From assembly GCF_022968795.1 (NCBI RefSeq), contig NZ_JALJRB010000019.1, positions 43,228 through 107,227 of the forward strand: a stretch of 64,000 nt of DNA. Reading direction: 5' to 3'. The translations under genes were made by a program, and so were the position numbers. The DNA is from Desulfatitalea alkaliphila. Its GTDB lineage: Bacteria > Desulfobacterota > Desulfobacteria > Desulfobacterales > Desulfosarcinaceae. Position 1 is the stretch's first letter. Every line of letters begins with the position of its first letter. Positions 46,004-55,075 of this stretch are shown in pieces. Below the pieces are notes generated by a model that was given only the letters and a program-made list of their open reading frames with translations, did not search any database and was not told the origin of the DNA.

Positions 46004-46399
46004 TTAGACGAATTCGATGAACAGGCTGTCCTGGTGTCCTTCGGTCAGCGGTTGGTTGTTTTGCCATTCGTGGATGGTGCAGGCATCGCTTTGTTCCGTC
46101 GGCACCACACAGGCGATGTGGGGCAGCAGGGGGTCGCCCATGAACGATTTGAAGTTGAGCAGGATGGCCTCGTCCCGCGGTACATGATCGAACTCCAGGA
46201 TTTGGGTGATGAAAATGGTGCAATGCCCCTCGAAGAAAGTGGACGTTTCGCGAAAGGCGATCAGTCGCTGCCGAAAATGATTCAATGCCTCATCGGCCGA
46301 ATCGGCCTGAATCATCATGGAAAATCCGCCATGGCGACGGTCGGCCTCGTTCTCGTTCTGCTGATCGGTCAAGTATTGAAAATTACCGATAAAATACAT
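46004..46399 (-). CDS. Conserved-looking hypothetical protein, 131 aa
   Basis: A 131-aa cytoplasmic protein starting MYFIGNFQYLTDQQNENEADRR. It has an alpha-beta pattern, no membrane segment and no recognisable motif. ATG 46399 lies 11 nt after GGAGG; another ATG at 46408 is too close to that site. It is 4 nt upstream of the radical SAM gene, so a link with that enzyme is likely. I do not recognise a family. Confidence 0.75.
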   Translation of the reverse strand: MYFIGNFQYLTDQQNENEADRRHGGFSMMIQADSADEALNHFRQRLIAFRETSTFFEGHCTIFITQILEFDHVPRDEAILLNFKSFMGDPLLPHIACVVPTEQSDACTIHEWQNNQPLTEGHQDSLFIEFV

Positions 46400-46467
46400 A
46401 ATACCCATCCCCTCCCGTTTTGAACCGCGCCCACTCCAAGCGCTCCTGCAAAAACCCACCATCCACT

Positions 46468-46490
46468 ATTGCCTCCGCTAAGGAGGCAAT
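46468..46490. terminator. Hairpin between aminotransferase and hypothetical gene
   Basis: ATTGCCTCC and GGAGGCAAT form a perfect 9-bp stem with a 5-nt loop. No T-run follows on either strand, so it may be a terminator or a structured element. Confidence 0.4.
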
Positions 46491-46539
46491 CCAGCTCAAT
46501 TCCATCAACGCCCTCCATACTACACAACCACCCCCCAAG

Positions 46540-46612
46540 AAAAGCAAAACCCCACCCCCCTACAATCGATAGCATTCCTTAACTTAAAACTTAACACTTA
46601 ACACTTAAAACT
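46540..46612. repeat. Repeat end D (solo right end)
   Basis: CCCCACCCCCCTACAATCGAT, GCATTCC and then four heptamers (complement of GTTTTAA/GTGTTAA) ending 16 nt from the aminotransferase stop. No left end is found within 200 bp, so this is a solo end. Confidence 0.7.
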
Positions 46613-46628
46613 CTGTTTTAATTTTATA

Positions 46629-47771
46629 TCACCCAACCCCCGCCATCACCACAGCCATCCGCTCAAGCCCCTCCACCAGCAACCCCTTATTACACCCAAA
46701 ATTGAGCCGCACGAATCCCGGTCCACCGAAGCCGGTGCCGTCCGAAAGGCCCACGCCGGCCGCCTCGAAGAAGGGGGCGGGGTGCTCGATGGAGCTGCTA
46801 CGGGTATCGATCCAGGCCAGGTAGGTGCCTTCCACGGGTCCCATGTGGAGACCGGGCATTTGATTGATGGCCTGAGTGGTCAGGTCGCGGTTGGCACGCA
46901 GATACTCCAGCAGGGCCTTCAACCACGGTCCGCCGGATGCGTAGGCGGCCCGGGCGGCGGCGAAGCCGAGCACATTGACGTGGGGCACGATGCCCGCCAT
47001 GGCCTGCTTGAACCGGTGTCGCAATCCGCTGTCGGAGATGATGGCGAAGGCACAACCCAGGCCGGGGACGTTAAAGGTCTTGCTGGGCGCCATCAGGGTG
47101 ATGGTGCGGGCCGCCACTTCGGGGCCGAGGGTGGCGAAGGGGATGTGGCGCTTTTCCGGTGTCAGGATCAGATCGCAGTGGATTTCATCGGCACAGACCA
47201 CCAGATCGGCTTCCAGGCAGATCTGCGCGAGGGCGGTCAGCTCCCGGCGGGTGAAAACACGGCCGGTGGGGTTCTGCGGGTTGCACAGCAGATAGAGCCG
47301 GGTCCGGTGGCCCAAAACGCTTTGGAGCTGGTCCCAATCCATCTGCCACTGACGGCCGTCATAGATCAGCGGGGTGGTGCGCAACTCTCTTTGCCACAGG
47401 GCGGGGGCGTTCAAAAAGGGCGGATAGACGGGCACATGGGTTACCACGGCCGAACCCTGTTCCCCCACGGTGCGAACGGTCACATTGATGCCGGTGACCA
47501 ACCCGGGGAGCCAAACGATCCACTCCGGGGAGACTTCCCAGCCGTAGGTTTCCAGCAAATGGCGCAGGACGGCATCGGTCAACGCCGGATCGGGCCGCCC
47601 GTAACCGAAAACGCCATGCTCCACCCGTTGCTGGAGGGCTTCCATGACGGCGGGCGGGGATCGGAAATCCATGTCCGCCACCCACATGGGCAGGATGTCA
47701 CGGCCGGCGTATTTTTGCCATTTGTGGCTGTCCGAGCCGGTGCGATCCACCGGCGTGTCGAAGTCGAACAT
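46629..47771 (-). CDS. MalY/PatB-type PLP aminotransferase (cystathionine beta-lyase)
   Basis: A 380-aa fold type I PLP enzyme. The start MFDFDTPVDRTGSDSHKWQKY, WVADMDFRSPPAV, NPQNPTGRVF, the PLP Asp in VCADEIHCDL and the Lys in MAPSKTFNVPGLG match MalY/PatB C-S lyases. It likely cleaves cystathionine or related thioethers. ATG 47771 is preceded by AGGAG. It follows the reductase gene by 13 nt and may share its transcript. A MalY-type regulatory side role cannot be excluded. Confidence 0.92.
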   Translation of the reverse strand: MFDFDTPVDRTGSDSHKWQKYAGRDILPMWVADMDFRSPPAVMEALQQRVEHGVFGYGRPDPALTDAVLRHLLETYGWEVSPEWIVWLPGLVTGINVTVRTVGEQGSAVVTHVPVYPPFLNAPALWQRELRTTPLIYDGRQWQMDWDQLQSVLGHRTRLYLLCNPQNPTGRVFTRRELTALAQICLEADLVVCADEIHCDLILTPEKRHIPFATLGPEVAARTITLMAPSKTFNVPGLGCAFAIISDSGLRHRFKQAMAGIVPHVNVLGFAAARAAYASGGPWLKALLEYLRANRDLTTQAINQMPGLHMGPVEGTYLAWIDTRSSSIEHPAPFFEAAGVGLSDGTGFGGPGFVRLNFGCNKGLLVEGLERMAVVMAGVG

Positions 47772-47784
47772 GGGCAGCGGGCTC

Positions 47785-48795
47785 CTAATCGTTGGGCAAT
47801 CGGACGACACAGCGTCCCGTCAGACGACCCTCCAGGATGGCCGCGATGCGTTGGTCCAGCTCCGCGAGCTCGATTTCAGCGCAGATTCGCTTCATATGTG
47901 CGATTTTCCAATCGGCGGCCAGCCGGTTCCAAACGGCCCGTCGGGTCTTCATGGGGCATTCGGCCGAGTCGATACCGATGAGGCTGATGCCGCGCAGGAT
48001 GAAGGGGTATACCGTAATGTGCAATTCGGCGGAGGCGGCGTTGCCGCAACAGGTCACCGTCCCGCCGTATCGGGTGGAACGGATGGCAAAGGAGAGAATG
48101 TCGCCGCCCACCGTGTCGATGACGCCCGTGAAGCGTCCCGGCAGCAACGGCTTGTTTTTCGGGTCCGTCACCGCCGCGCGGTCCAGCACCTCCTTGGCGC
48201 CCAGGGTGGTCAACAGTTCGCGGGCTTGTGGCTTGCCGGAGGCGGCCACCACGGAATAACCGCTGCCGGCCAGAATGGCCACCGCCAGGCTGCCGACCCC
48301 GCCGCTGGCGCCGGTGACCAGGATTTCACCGTCCCCCGGCAGGATGCCGGCCTGTTCCAGCTTGAGGATGCTCAGGCCGGCGGTGAAACCGGCGGTGCCG
48401 AACACCATGCTTTGCTGGAAGGTAAGGCCTCCCGGCATGGGCACCACCCAGGCGGCCGGCACGCGGATATAGCGGCCGAAACCCCCGGAGGTGTTCATGC
48501 CCAGGTCGTATCCGGTGACCAGCACCGCATCGCCGACCTGGAAATCGTTGCTGCTGCTCCGGGCGACCTCGCCGGCGGCGTCGATGCCCGGTGTGTGGGG
48601 GAAGCGCCGGGTCACCCCCCGGTTGCCGGTGGCGGACAAGGCGTCTTTGTAGTTCAGTGAAGAATAATGCACCTTGATTAAAACCTCACCATCCGGTAAT
48701 TCAGAGACCGTTTTTGTGCCGATGCGGCGGGTGAATCGGCCATCGGCGGTTTCCTCGACGATCATGGCGGGAAATGGTGTGTCTGCTTGTGTCAT
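47785..48795 (-). CDS. YhdH/AcuI-type acrylyl-CoA reductase-like oxidoreductase
   Basis: A 336-aa medium-chain dehydrogenase. VLIKVHYSSLNYKDALSATG and FPHTPGIDAAGEV, and the NADPH motif GASGGVGSLAVAILAG, match the YhdH/AcuI branch, which reduces acryloyl-CoA to propionyl-CoA. Zinc ligands are absent, as expected for the quinone-oxidoreductase branch. Here it might take part in organosulfur or propionate metabolism (inference). It diverges from the ABC transporter genes. Confidence 0.87.
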   Translation of the reverse strand: MTQADTPFPAMIVEETADGRFTRRIGTKTVSELPDGEVLIKVHYSSLNYKDALSATGNRGVTRRFPHTPGIDAAGEVARSSSNDFQVGDAVLVTGYDLGMNTSGGFGRYIRVPAAWVVPMPGGLTFQQSMVFGTAGFTAGLSILKLEQAGILPGDGEILVTGASGGVGSLAVAILAGSGYSVVAASGKPQARELLTTLGAKEVLDRAAVTDPKNKPLLPGRFTGVIDTVGGDILSFAIRSTRYGGTVTCCGNAASAELHITVYPFILRGISLIGIDSAECPMKTRRAVWNRLAADWKIAHMKRICAEIELAELDQRIAAILEGRLTGRCVVRLPND

Positions 48796-48854
48796 GGCGG
48801 AGGCTCCTTTTCAGGGGGGATGTCTTCAAACCATCAATGTCATTTTATACCACA

Positions 48855-49769
48855 ATGCCAAACAACGATACCATGAAAACGACAACCGCGCCGATCCTCG
48901 AATGTCGCGGTATCATTCAACGATACGGCCGCTTGACCGCCGTCGACGATTTGAGCCTGGCGGTGCCGCCGGGGATCTGTTTCGGTTTGCTCGGCCCCAA
49001 CGGCGCCGGCAAGACGACCCTTATCGAAATCCTGGAGGATATCATACGGCCCACCGCCGGGGAGGTGTTCTACCTCGGCAAGCCGCGCACCTCCCTGTTT
49101 CGTCAACAAATCGGCATCATGTTCCAGCAGACGGCCTTGCTGGCCTTCATGACCGTTCAAGAAACCCTGGCCACCTTTCATAAGCTGTTTGACAAAGCCT
49201 ATGACCTGGAAGAGCTGATCCGGTTGTGCCACCTGGACGACATCCGCAAACAGCTCAACGACAAGATCTCGGGCGGCCAGCGGCAACGGCTGCTGCTGGC
49301 CCTGGCCTTGATCAATCAACCCGAGCTGCTCTTTCTGGACGAGCCCAGCACCGGTCTCGACCCCCAGGCCCGGCGCAATCTGTGGGACATCGTGCATCAA
49401 GTGCGGTCCCAGGGCAAAACCATCATCCTGACCACCCATTACATGGATGAGGCCCAGCATCTTTGCGACATCGTGTCCATCATGGACCACGGCCGGATCA
49501 TCGCCACCGGAAGCCCCCAGCAACTGATCGCCCGGCACACGCGGGGCATCAACATCACCCTGCCGCCCGATGCCGCTGAAGCGATCACCAGCAACGCCAT
49601 TTTTCAGGTCAATCGGCTGGCCGACCGGGTGGTGTTGCAGGTCACCGATTTAAACAGGGCCATCCAGGCGTTGTTGGAAGCGAGCGTGGACTTGACCCAC
49701 ATGAGCGTTCAATCACCGACCCTGGAGACCGTATTCCTGAACCTCACAGGACGGAAGTTGAGGGAATGA
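48855..49769 (+). CDS. ABC exporter ATPase (CcmA/DrrA-like)
   Basis: A 304-aa ABC ATPase: Walker A GPNGAGKTTLIEIL, Q-loop GIMFQQTAL, signature ISGGQRQRLLLA, Walker B LLFLDEPSTGLD and H-loop TTHYMDEAQ. The C-terminal extension (about 235-304) is of the DrrA type. Start choice is uncertain (48855 or 48873) because no Shine-Dalgarno is obvious. It overlaps the permease gene by ATGA. Substrate unknown; export of a lipid, drug or polysaccharide is typical. Confidence 0.92.
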   Translation: MPNNDTMKTTTAPILECRGIIQRYGRLTAVDDLSLAVPPGICFGLLGPNGAGKTTLIEILEDIIRPTAGEVFYLGKPRTSLFRQQIGIMFQQTALLAFMTVQETLATFHKLFDKAYDLEELIRLCHLDDIRKQLNDKISGGQRQRLLLALALINQPELLFLDEPSTGLDPQARRNLWDIVHQVRSQGKTIILTTHYMDEAQHLCDIVSIMDHGRIIATGSPQQLIARHTRGINITLPPDAAEAITSNAIFQVNRLADRVVLQVTDLNRAIQALLEASVDLTHMSVQSPTLETVFLNLTGRKLRE

Positions 49770-50821
49770 CCATGCGTTTCAGACGGATATGGGCCATGTT
49801 CACCGCGCGCAACCGGGAATTTTTCCGGGATCGCGCCACCTTCGGCTGGAATTTTCTGTTTCCTTTTTTGCTGGTGGTGGGATTCGCCATCATCTTCAGC
49901 GGGGATTCGCCCCAGGAATTCAAGGTGGGGCTGTTTTCCTGTCCGACCCAAGATCCGGCCGCGGCGGCTGCGTGCGTTCCTCCCGAATTGGCCGGGATTC
50001 AACAAATTCAATACATCCATTTCGATCACCTGGAACAGGGGTTGGAGCGCCTCAAACATCACAAGATCGATTTGCTGCTGCACAAGGAGGGGCCGCCGTT
50101 CCGGTACTGGATCAACGAAACCGCGCCCAAGGGCCAGACCCTGGAGCTGGTCCTGGTCGGCAGTTTGACCGACGACGGTCCCCGGCTGCTGTCCCGCCAG
50201 GAGGCCCTCAACGTGCGCCAGGTGCGTTACATCGACTGGCTCTTTCCCGGCATCATCGGCATGAACATGATGTTTTCGGCCCTGTACGGCGTCGGCTTCG
50301 TGGTGGTTAGATACCGCAAAAACGGAGTGCTGAAACGGTTGCAGGCCACACCGTTGACACCCTTTGAATATCTTTCCGCCCAGATGTTGTCCCGGCTTTT
50401 CGTGCTGGCCTTTTCCATCACGGTGCTGTGGATCGGCTGCCATTTCATTTTCGATTTCACCATGGAAGGATCCTATTTCGACCTGGTGATCGTCTTTTTG
50501 TTGGGCAGTTTGAGCCTGATCGCCCTGGGATTGATCATCGCCGCCCGCGGCACCAGCGAAGAGTTCGCCAATGGTGTTTTGAACTTCATCACATGGCCCA
50601 TGATGTTCTTGTCCGAGGTGTGGTTTTCCATCGAGGGCGCGCCGGACTGGGTGCGGGGCATCGCCCAGATCTTTCCGCTGACCCACCTGTTGCGGGCGGT
50701 GCGCCAAATTGTCAACGACGGCGCCCGACTGGCAGACCTGGGGCTGGAGGTGGCGGTGCTGGCCTTGCTGACCCTGCTGTTCCTGGCCACCGGCGCGGCA
50801 CTGTTCTCCTGGAACAAATAG
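49766..50821 (+). CDS. ABC-2 type exporter permease
   Basis: A 351-aa permease. One membrane helix near the start (about 25-45), a ~130-residue external loop, then five helices (about 155-340), the ABC2_membrane_3 layout. Partner of the upstream ATPase with which it overlaps. The extracytoplasmic loop may contact the substrate or an adaptor. No periplasmic adaptor or outer-membrane gene follows. Confidence 0.9.
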   Translation: MTMRFRRIWAMFTARNREFFRDRATFGWNFLFPFLLVVGFAIIFSGDSPQEFKVGLFSCPTQDPAAAAACVPPELAGIQQIQYIHFDHLEQGLERLKHHKIDLLLHKEGPPFRYWINETAPKGQTLELVLVGSLTDDGPRLLSRQEALNVRQVRYIDWLFPGIIGMNMMFSALYGVGFVVVRYRKNGVLKRLQATPLTPFEYLSAQMLSRLFVLAFSITVLWIGCHFIFDFTMEGSYFDLVIVFLLGSLSLIALGLIIAARGTSEEFANGVLNFITWPMMFLSEVWFSIEGAPDWVRGIAQIFPLTHLLRAVRQIVNDGARLADLGLEVAVLALLTLLFLATGAALFSWNK

Positions 50822-51013
50822 AATCCACGCCAACCCAACAAACCCAAAAAACTCAACAAACTCTCAACAAACGCGACAACCTCGCTATGCAACAAACCGC
50901 AAATGTGATATGGATGGATACCAAGCGCCACCGATCCTCATGCTATTCCCCGATATTTCGGAAACGTCATAAATTTCAGTTTTTAAACCTTTTTTCGGTA
51001 AAGGAGAACCGCA

Positions 51014-51406
51014 ATGAAGATTATGGTTTGTTATGATGGATCGGGTGCCTCCCGTTCGGCTCTGAGAGTGGCGACCAAACACGCCAAGGCCATGGATGCC
51101 AAGATTTACCTGGTGGCCTCGATGGAAAAGGGCACCGAGGACGAGCAGAAAATGATTCAGCAGCTGGAGACCGAGCTGGCCACTACCAAGGAGAAGCTGG
51201 AACGGGACGGTATCGCCTGCGAAACCCATTTGCTGGTGCGCGGCATGACCCCGGATGAGGATCTGGTGACCTATGCCAAGGAGCAGGGCATCGACGAGAT
51301 CGCCATCGGCATCCGCAAACGGTCCAAGGTGGGGAAACTGATTTTCGGGTCAACGGCCCAGTATCTGATCCTCAATGCCCATTGCCCCGTCATTACGGTA
51401 AAATAA
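51014..51406 (+). CDS. Universal stress protein (UspA family)
   Basis: A 130-aa UspA domain: MKIMVCYDGSGASRSALRVA and GIRKRSKVGKLIFGSTAQYLI, the ATP-binding G-rich loop, ending CPVITVK. AAGGAG precedes ATG 51014. Monocistronic, with a hairpin about 15 nt after the stop. It probably modulates stress or energy status in the cytoplasm. Confidence 0.93.
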   Translation: MKIMVCYDGSGASRSALRVATKHAKAMDAKIYLVASMEKGTEDEQKMIQQLETELATTKEKLERDGIACETHLLVRGMTPDEDLVTYAKEQGIDEIAIGIRKRSKVGKLIFGSTAQYLILNAHCPVITVK

Positions 51407-51417
51407 CCTGCATCCGG

Positions 51418-51442
51418 AAAGGGCGCACTGCCAAGTGCGCCC
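51418..51442 (+). terminator. Hairpin after the universal stress gene
   Basis: GGGCGCACT and AGTGCGCCC form a 9-bp stem with a GCCA loop. A run of ten As 25 nt later would act for transcripts from the right-hand (PFL) gene on the - strand. Confidence 0.5.
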
Positions 51443-51512
51443 CGTCCCCTCCCGTTCAACGCGCTACCCCCTAAAAAAAAAAGCCATAAATCCCAAGCCC
51501 TCACCCAAACCC

Positions 51513-52886
51513 TCAATTGGTCAGTGAGTGAATCGGCGAAGGAATCAGTCCGCCGCGGCGGATGAACGGATTGTCCCCACGGGCATTGTTGACCGGCAGG
51601 ATGATCGATTCGCCCAGTAAACCGCCAAAGTGGGCGTAATCACCTGCTTTTTTTCCAGGCACGGGGATGATGCGGGCGGCGGTGGTTTTCTTGTTGATGA
51701 CGCCGATGGCCATCTCGTCGGCGATGATCGCGGCAAGGGTTTCGGGGGAAGTGTCCCCGGGAATGGCCACCATGTCCAGTCCGACGGAGCAGACGCTGGT
51801 CATGGCCTCCAGCTTTTCGAGGGTCAGATGTCCGTCCTGGACGGCCCGGGAGATGTTCAGGTCTTCGCTCACCGGAATGAAGGCGCCGCTGAGTCCCCCA
51901 ACGTTGGAACCGGCGAATGCGCCGCCTTTCTTGACTGCATCGTTGAGCAGGGCCAGCGCCACAGTGCTGCCCGGCACCCCGATGCCGAGCAGGCCGAGGC
52001 TTTGAAAGATTTCGCCCACACTGTCGCCCACGTTGGGGGTGGGGGCCAGGGAGAGATCCACCACGCCAAAGGGAATCCCCAGGCCTTCGGCCACCTCGCG
52101 GCCGATCAGCTCGCCCGCCCGGGTGACTTTGTAGGCCGTGCGTTTGATCAGGTCGGCCACTTGGCGCAAATCCATGCCGGGACTGGCTTCCAGGGCGCGG
52201 TCGATGGCCTTTTTGACCACCCCCGGTCCACTGACGCCGACGTTGATCACCGCATCGGCCTCGCCGATGCCGAGGTAGGCGCCGGCCATGAAGGGCACAT
52301 CCTGGGGGATGTTGGCGAACACGCACAACTTGGCGCAGGCGATGCCGTCCCGGTCGGCCGTCAGTTCCGCCGCCGCCTTGATTTGCCGCCCGAGCAACAG
52401 AATGGCATCCATGTTGATGCCGGCGCGACTGGCGGCCACGTTGATGGAGGCGCACAACCGCTCCGTCTCGGACAAGGCACGGGGCAGGGCATCGATCAAG
52501 GCACGGTCCCCGACGGCCATCCCTTTTTCCACCAGGGCCGTGAAGCCGCCGATGAAATCCACATTCACCGCCCGGGCGGCTTTGTCCAGGGCATGGGCGA
52601 CGGCCACCATCTGATCGGCGTTGAAAGGCGCCGCCGCAACGGCGACGGGGCTGACGGAAACCCGCTTGTTGACCACCGGGATGCCGTACTTTTCCCCCAC
52701 CTGGTCACAGACGGCCACAAGCCGTTCGGCCTTGCGGGCGATGCGGTCATGGATCTTGGTCGTGAACCGTTGCAGATCGTCGCTGGCGCAATCCAGCAAA
52801 CTGATGCCCAGGGTGACGGTGCGCAGATCCAGGTGCTCATGGTGGAGCATGTCCAGGACGGAAAGAATTTCGCTGTGGGTGAGCAT
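51513..52886 (-). CDS. PFL-family protein, UPF0210/DUF711
   Basis: A 457-aa protein of the DUF711 group, distantly related to pyruvate formate-lyase-like folds, with segments such as VNVGVSGPGVVKKAIDRAL and LSLAPTPNVGDSVGEI. It is paired with an ACT-domain protein 35 nt upstream, as in many bacteria where UPF0210 and UPF0237 are neighbours. The function of the pair is not established. GTG/ATG choices near 52886 are not decisive. Confidence 0.88.
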   Translation of the reverse strand: MLTHSEILSVLDMLHHEHLDLRTVTLGISLLDCASDDLQRFTTKIHDRIARKAERLVAVCDQVGEKYGIPVVNKRVSVSPVAVAAAPFNADQMVAVAHALDKAARAVNVDFIGGFTALVEKGMAVGDRALIDALPRALSETERLCASINVAASRAGINMDAILLLGRQIKAAAELTADRDGIACAKLCVFANIPQDVPFMAGAYLGIGEADAVINVGVSGPGVVKKAIDRALEASPGMDLRQVADLIKRTAYKVTRAGELIGREVAEGLGIPFGVVDLSLAPTPNVGDSVGEIFQSLGLLGIGVPGSTVALALLNDAVKKGGAFAGSNVGGLSGAFIPVSEDLNISRAVQDGHLTLEKLEAMTSVCSVGLDMVAIPGDTSPETLAAIIADEMAIGVINKKTTAARIIPVPGKKAGDYAHFGGLLGESIILPVNNARGDNPFIRRGGLIPSPIHSLTN

Positions 52887-52921
52887 GGTGTATCGCGATC
52901 CTCACTGGCCGGAACGGCCTT

Positions 52922-53476
52922 TCATATGCGGTTGATGGCCTCGAAGATGTTCTGATGCTGGATGTTGACCTCAAGGCCCAGCGCTTCCCCCTTGGCCTTG
53001 AGGGCGGCATTGAGGCGCCCCTGGTCGACGTCAACCGGTATGTCCACCTCGTAGATCATCACATTGTGATCCGGCTTGTCGCCACCGCGGAAGGCGGCCC
53101 GCAGTTGGGTCACATTGACGTTGAAATCGGCCAACACCGCGGTGATTGCGGCCACCAGGCCCTTGCGGTCCGGTCCGCGGGTGGTGATGACGAAATGCTC
53201 GCAGTCACAAGCGGTCCAAGGCCCTTCATCGGCAGACAGTTCCCGGGCGTGAAAATGCATGTTCAGGGCGCTTGTGCGGGTGGACAACAGGTCGCAAAGC
53301 ATTCCAGGCGCCATCCGGTCAGGCCCGGTGACGACGAGAATACTGGAAAACTGGGTTTGCAGAATGGTTTGGCTCACATCCTCGATGTTAAAGTTTTGCT
53401 CGAACAAAACCTGCGTCACCGCTGCGATGATCCCCGGCCGATCCTTGCCCAGCACCGAGATAATGAACTTTTTCAT
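52922..53476 (-). CDS. Double ACT-domain protein (GcvR/UPF0237-like)
   Basis: A 184-aa protein with two ACT domains (about 3-85 and 95-180): KFIISVLGKDRPGIIAAVTQVL and FVITTRGPDRKGLVAAITAVL. ACT domains sense amino acids. It is the partner of the downstream DUF711 gene. ATG 53476 is preceded by GGTGGCGGA. GcvR-like regulation of glycine metabolism is possible, but the DUF711 link points to another, unknown role. Confidence 0.88.
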   Translation of the reverse strand: MKKFIISVLGKDRPGIIAAVTQVLFEQNFNIEDVSQTILQTQFSSILVVTGPDRMAPGMLCDLLSTRTSALNMHFHARELSADEGPWTACDCEHFVITTRGPDRKGLVAAITAVLADFNVNVTQLRAAFRGGDKPDHNVMIYEVDIPVDVDQGRLNAALKAKGEALGLEVNIQHQNIFEAINRI

Positions 53477-53771
53477 TCCGCCACCCAACCGTCGACCATC
53501 GACCACCCGTCGTACCTGCGGTCGTGATCGGCATTGATGTTCACGTTTGCAAGCCCTTTCCCATGGAGATCGAACAGCCGGCGCCCCTTTTCAACATCGG
53601 TTGACGACCCGCCAATAAGTTGCCTATATGGATGAAATTCGCCGGCCTGTCAAATGATGATGCCGGTCCGCGAACCCTGAGGGCTCAAGTGCCGGCCGAC
53701 GGGTGTCGATATGACTTTCGGACCCGGCGCAATCGCGACACACGGCCGACGATCTTCTTGATGGAGCTGGA
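53477..53771. other. Divergent intergenic region, no gene seen
   Basis: About 295 bp between the ACT gene (-) and the DHH-CBS gene (+). No repeat, hairpin or promoter is clear enough to list. It must hold both promoters. Confidence 0.4.
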
Positions 53772-55073
53772 ATGGAAACGATCATAACGACCCACAAGAA
53801 CACCGATTTCGATGCCCTGGCGTCCCTGGTGGCCGCCATGCTGCTTTATCCGGATGCCACCCCGCTGCTCCCCAAACCCATCAACCCCAATGTGAAGGCG
53901 TTTCTGTCGCTGCACAAGGATGTGTTTCCATGGGTGGAAAAGCCGGCCCCCGACCCGAAAACAGCGCAGCGGCTGATCGTGGTGGATACGGCCCAGTGGG
54001 AACGGTTGAGCGGCATGTCCGTTTTTCGCAAGCGGTCCGATCTGGAAATTTTCTTGTGGGACCATCATCCCCAGCCGGCCACCATCAAGGCCGCCTGGAA
54101 ATGCCACGATATGGTGGGCGCCAACATCACCCTCATGATGCGCTGCCTGCGCTCCGAAGGCAAACACCTGAGCCCCATCCAGGCCACCTTGTTCCTGATC
54201 GGCCTGTACGAAGACACCGGACAGCTCACCTTCCCCAGCACCACGGCCGAGGACGCCCACGCCGCCGGCCACCTGTTGTCCCAAAACGCCGACTTGGCCA
54301 TCCTGCGCCGCTTTCTGAGACCGGCCTACGGTGAAAAGCAAAAAGAGATTCTGTTCCGCATGCTGTCCAACGCCCGGCGGGAAAAGGTCAACGGGCACAC
54401 GGTGAGCATCAGCCGACTGCCCATCGAAGGGCATGTGGATGGGCTCGCCCTGGTGGTCAACATGTACCGCGACATCATGAACGTGGATGCCGCCTTCGGG
54501 ATTTTCTGCCAGCCGGAAAACGAACGCTGCATGGTGATCGGGCGCAGCGATGTCGCCGGATTGCACATCGGCGACATCATGCGCAGCTTGGGCGGCGGCG
54601 GACACGCCGGCGCCGGTTCGGCCATGCTGCGCCAGGTCAACCCCGAAGCGGTGACCGAGATGATTCTGCAACTGATCACCGGCAATCAACAGGCCTCGGT
54701 GCAAATCAGCGATCTGATGTCCTTTCCGGTTCAGACCGTCAAACCCGATGCCACAATGGAAGAGGCGGCCAAGATCATGCGCACCAAGGGATGTACCGGA
54801 CTGCCCGTGGCGAAGGACGGCAAGCTGGTGGGCATGATTTCGCGGCGCGATTTCCAGAAGCTGCGGCGCGACTCCCAGCTCAAGGCGCCGGTGAAGGCCT
54901 TCATGAAACAGCCGGTGCAGACCATCGAACCGGGCAAAAGCCCCCTGCAGGCCGCCCGCCTCATGATCCGGCAGGATATCGGCCGCCTGCCGGTGGTGGA
55001 TGCCGATCGGTTGATCGGCATCGTCACCCGCTCCGACGTCATGTGCTATTTTTACGATCTGCTACCGGATTAG
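53772..55073 (+). CDS. DHH phosphoesterase with two CBS domains
   Basis: A 433-aa protein. A DHH domain (about 1-145: THKNTDFDALAS, WDHHP) and DHHA1 part (GGGGHAGAGSAML, about 270-285) are followed by two CBS domains (about 300-360 and 370-430). The layout is that of the N-terminal part of deltaproteobacterial CCA tRNA nucleotidyltransferases, but the nucleotidyltransferase part is missing. It may hydrolyse small phosphodiesters such as c-di-AMP or nanoRNA, with adenine nucleotides sensed by CBS (family-level inference). GGAGCTGGA precedes ATG 53772. Confidence 0.88.
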   Translation: METIITTHKNTDFDALASLVAAMLLYPDATPLLPKPINPNVKAFLSLHKDVFPWVEKPAPDPKTAQRLIVVDTAQWERLSGMSVFRKRSDLEIFLWDHHPQPATIKAAWKCHDMVGANITLMMRCLRSEGKHLSPIQATLFLIGLYEDTGQLTFPSTTAEDAHAAGHLLSQNADLAILRRFLRPAYGEKQKEILFRMLSNARREKVNGHTVSISRLPIEGHVDGLALVVNMYRDIMNVDAAFGIFCQPENERCMVIGRSDVAGLHIGDIMRSLGGGGHAGAGSAMLRQVNPEAVTEMILQLITGNQQASVQISDLMSFPVQTVKPDATMEEAAKIMRTKGCTGLPVAKDGKLVGMISRRDFQKLRRDSQLKAPVKAFMKQPVQTIEPGKSPLQAARLMIRQDIGRLPVVDADRLIGIVTRSDVMCYFYDLLPD

Positions 55074-55075
55074 GG

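Noticed and set aside
51513..52886. True pyruvate formate-lyase
   Set aside because: It lacks the glycyl-radical motif and the length of PFL; it belongs to the DUF711/UPF0210 group.
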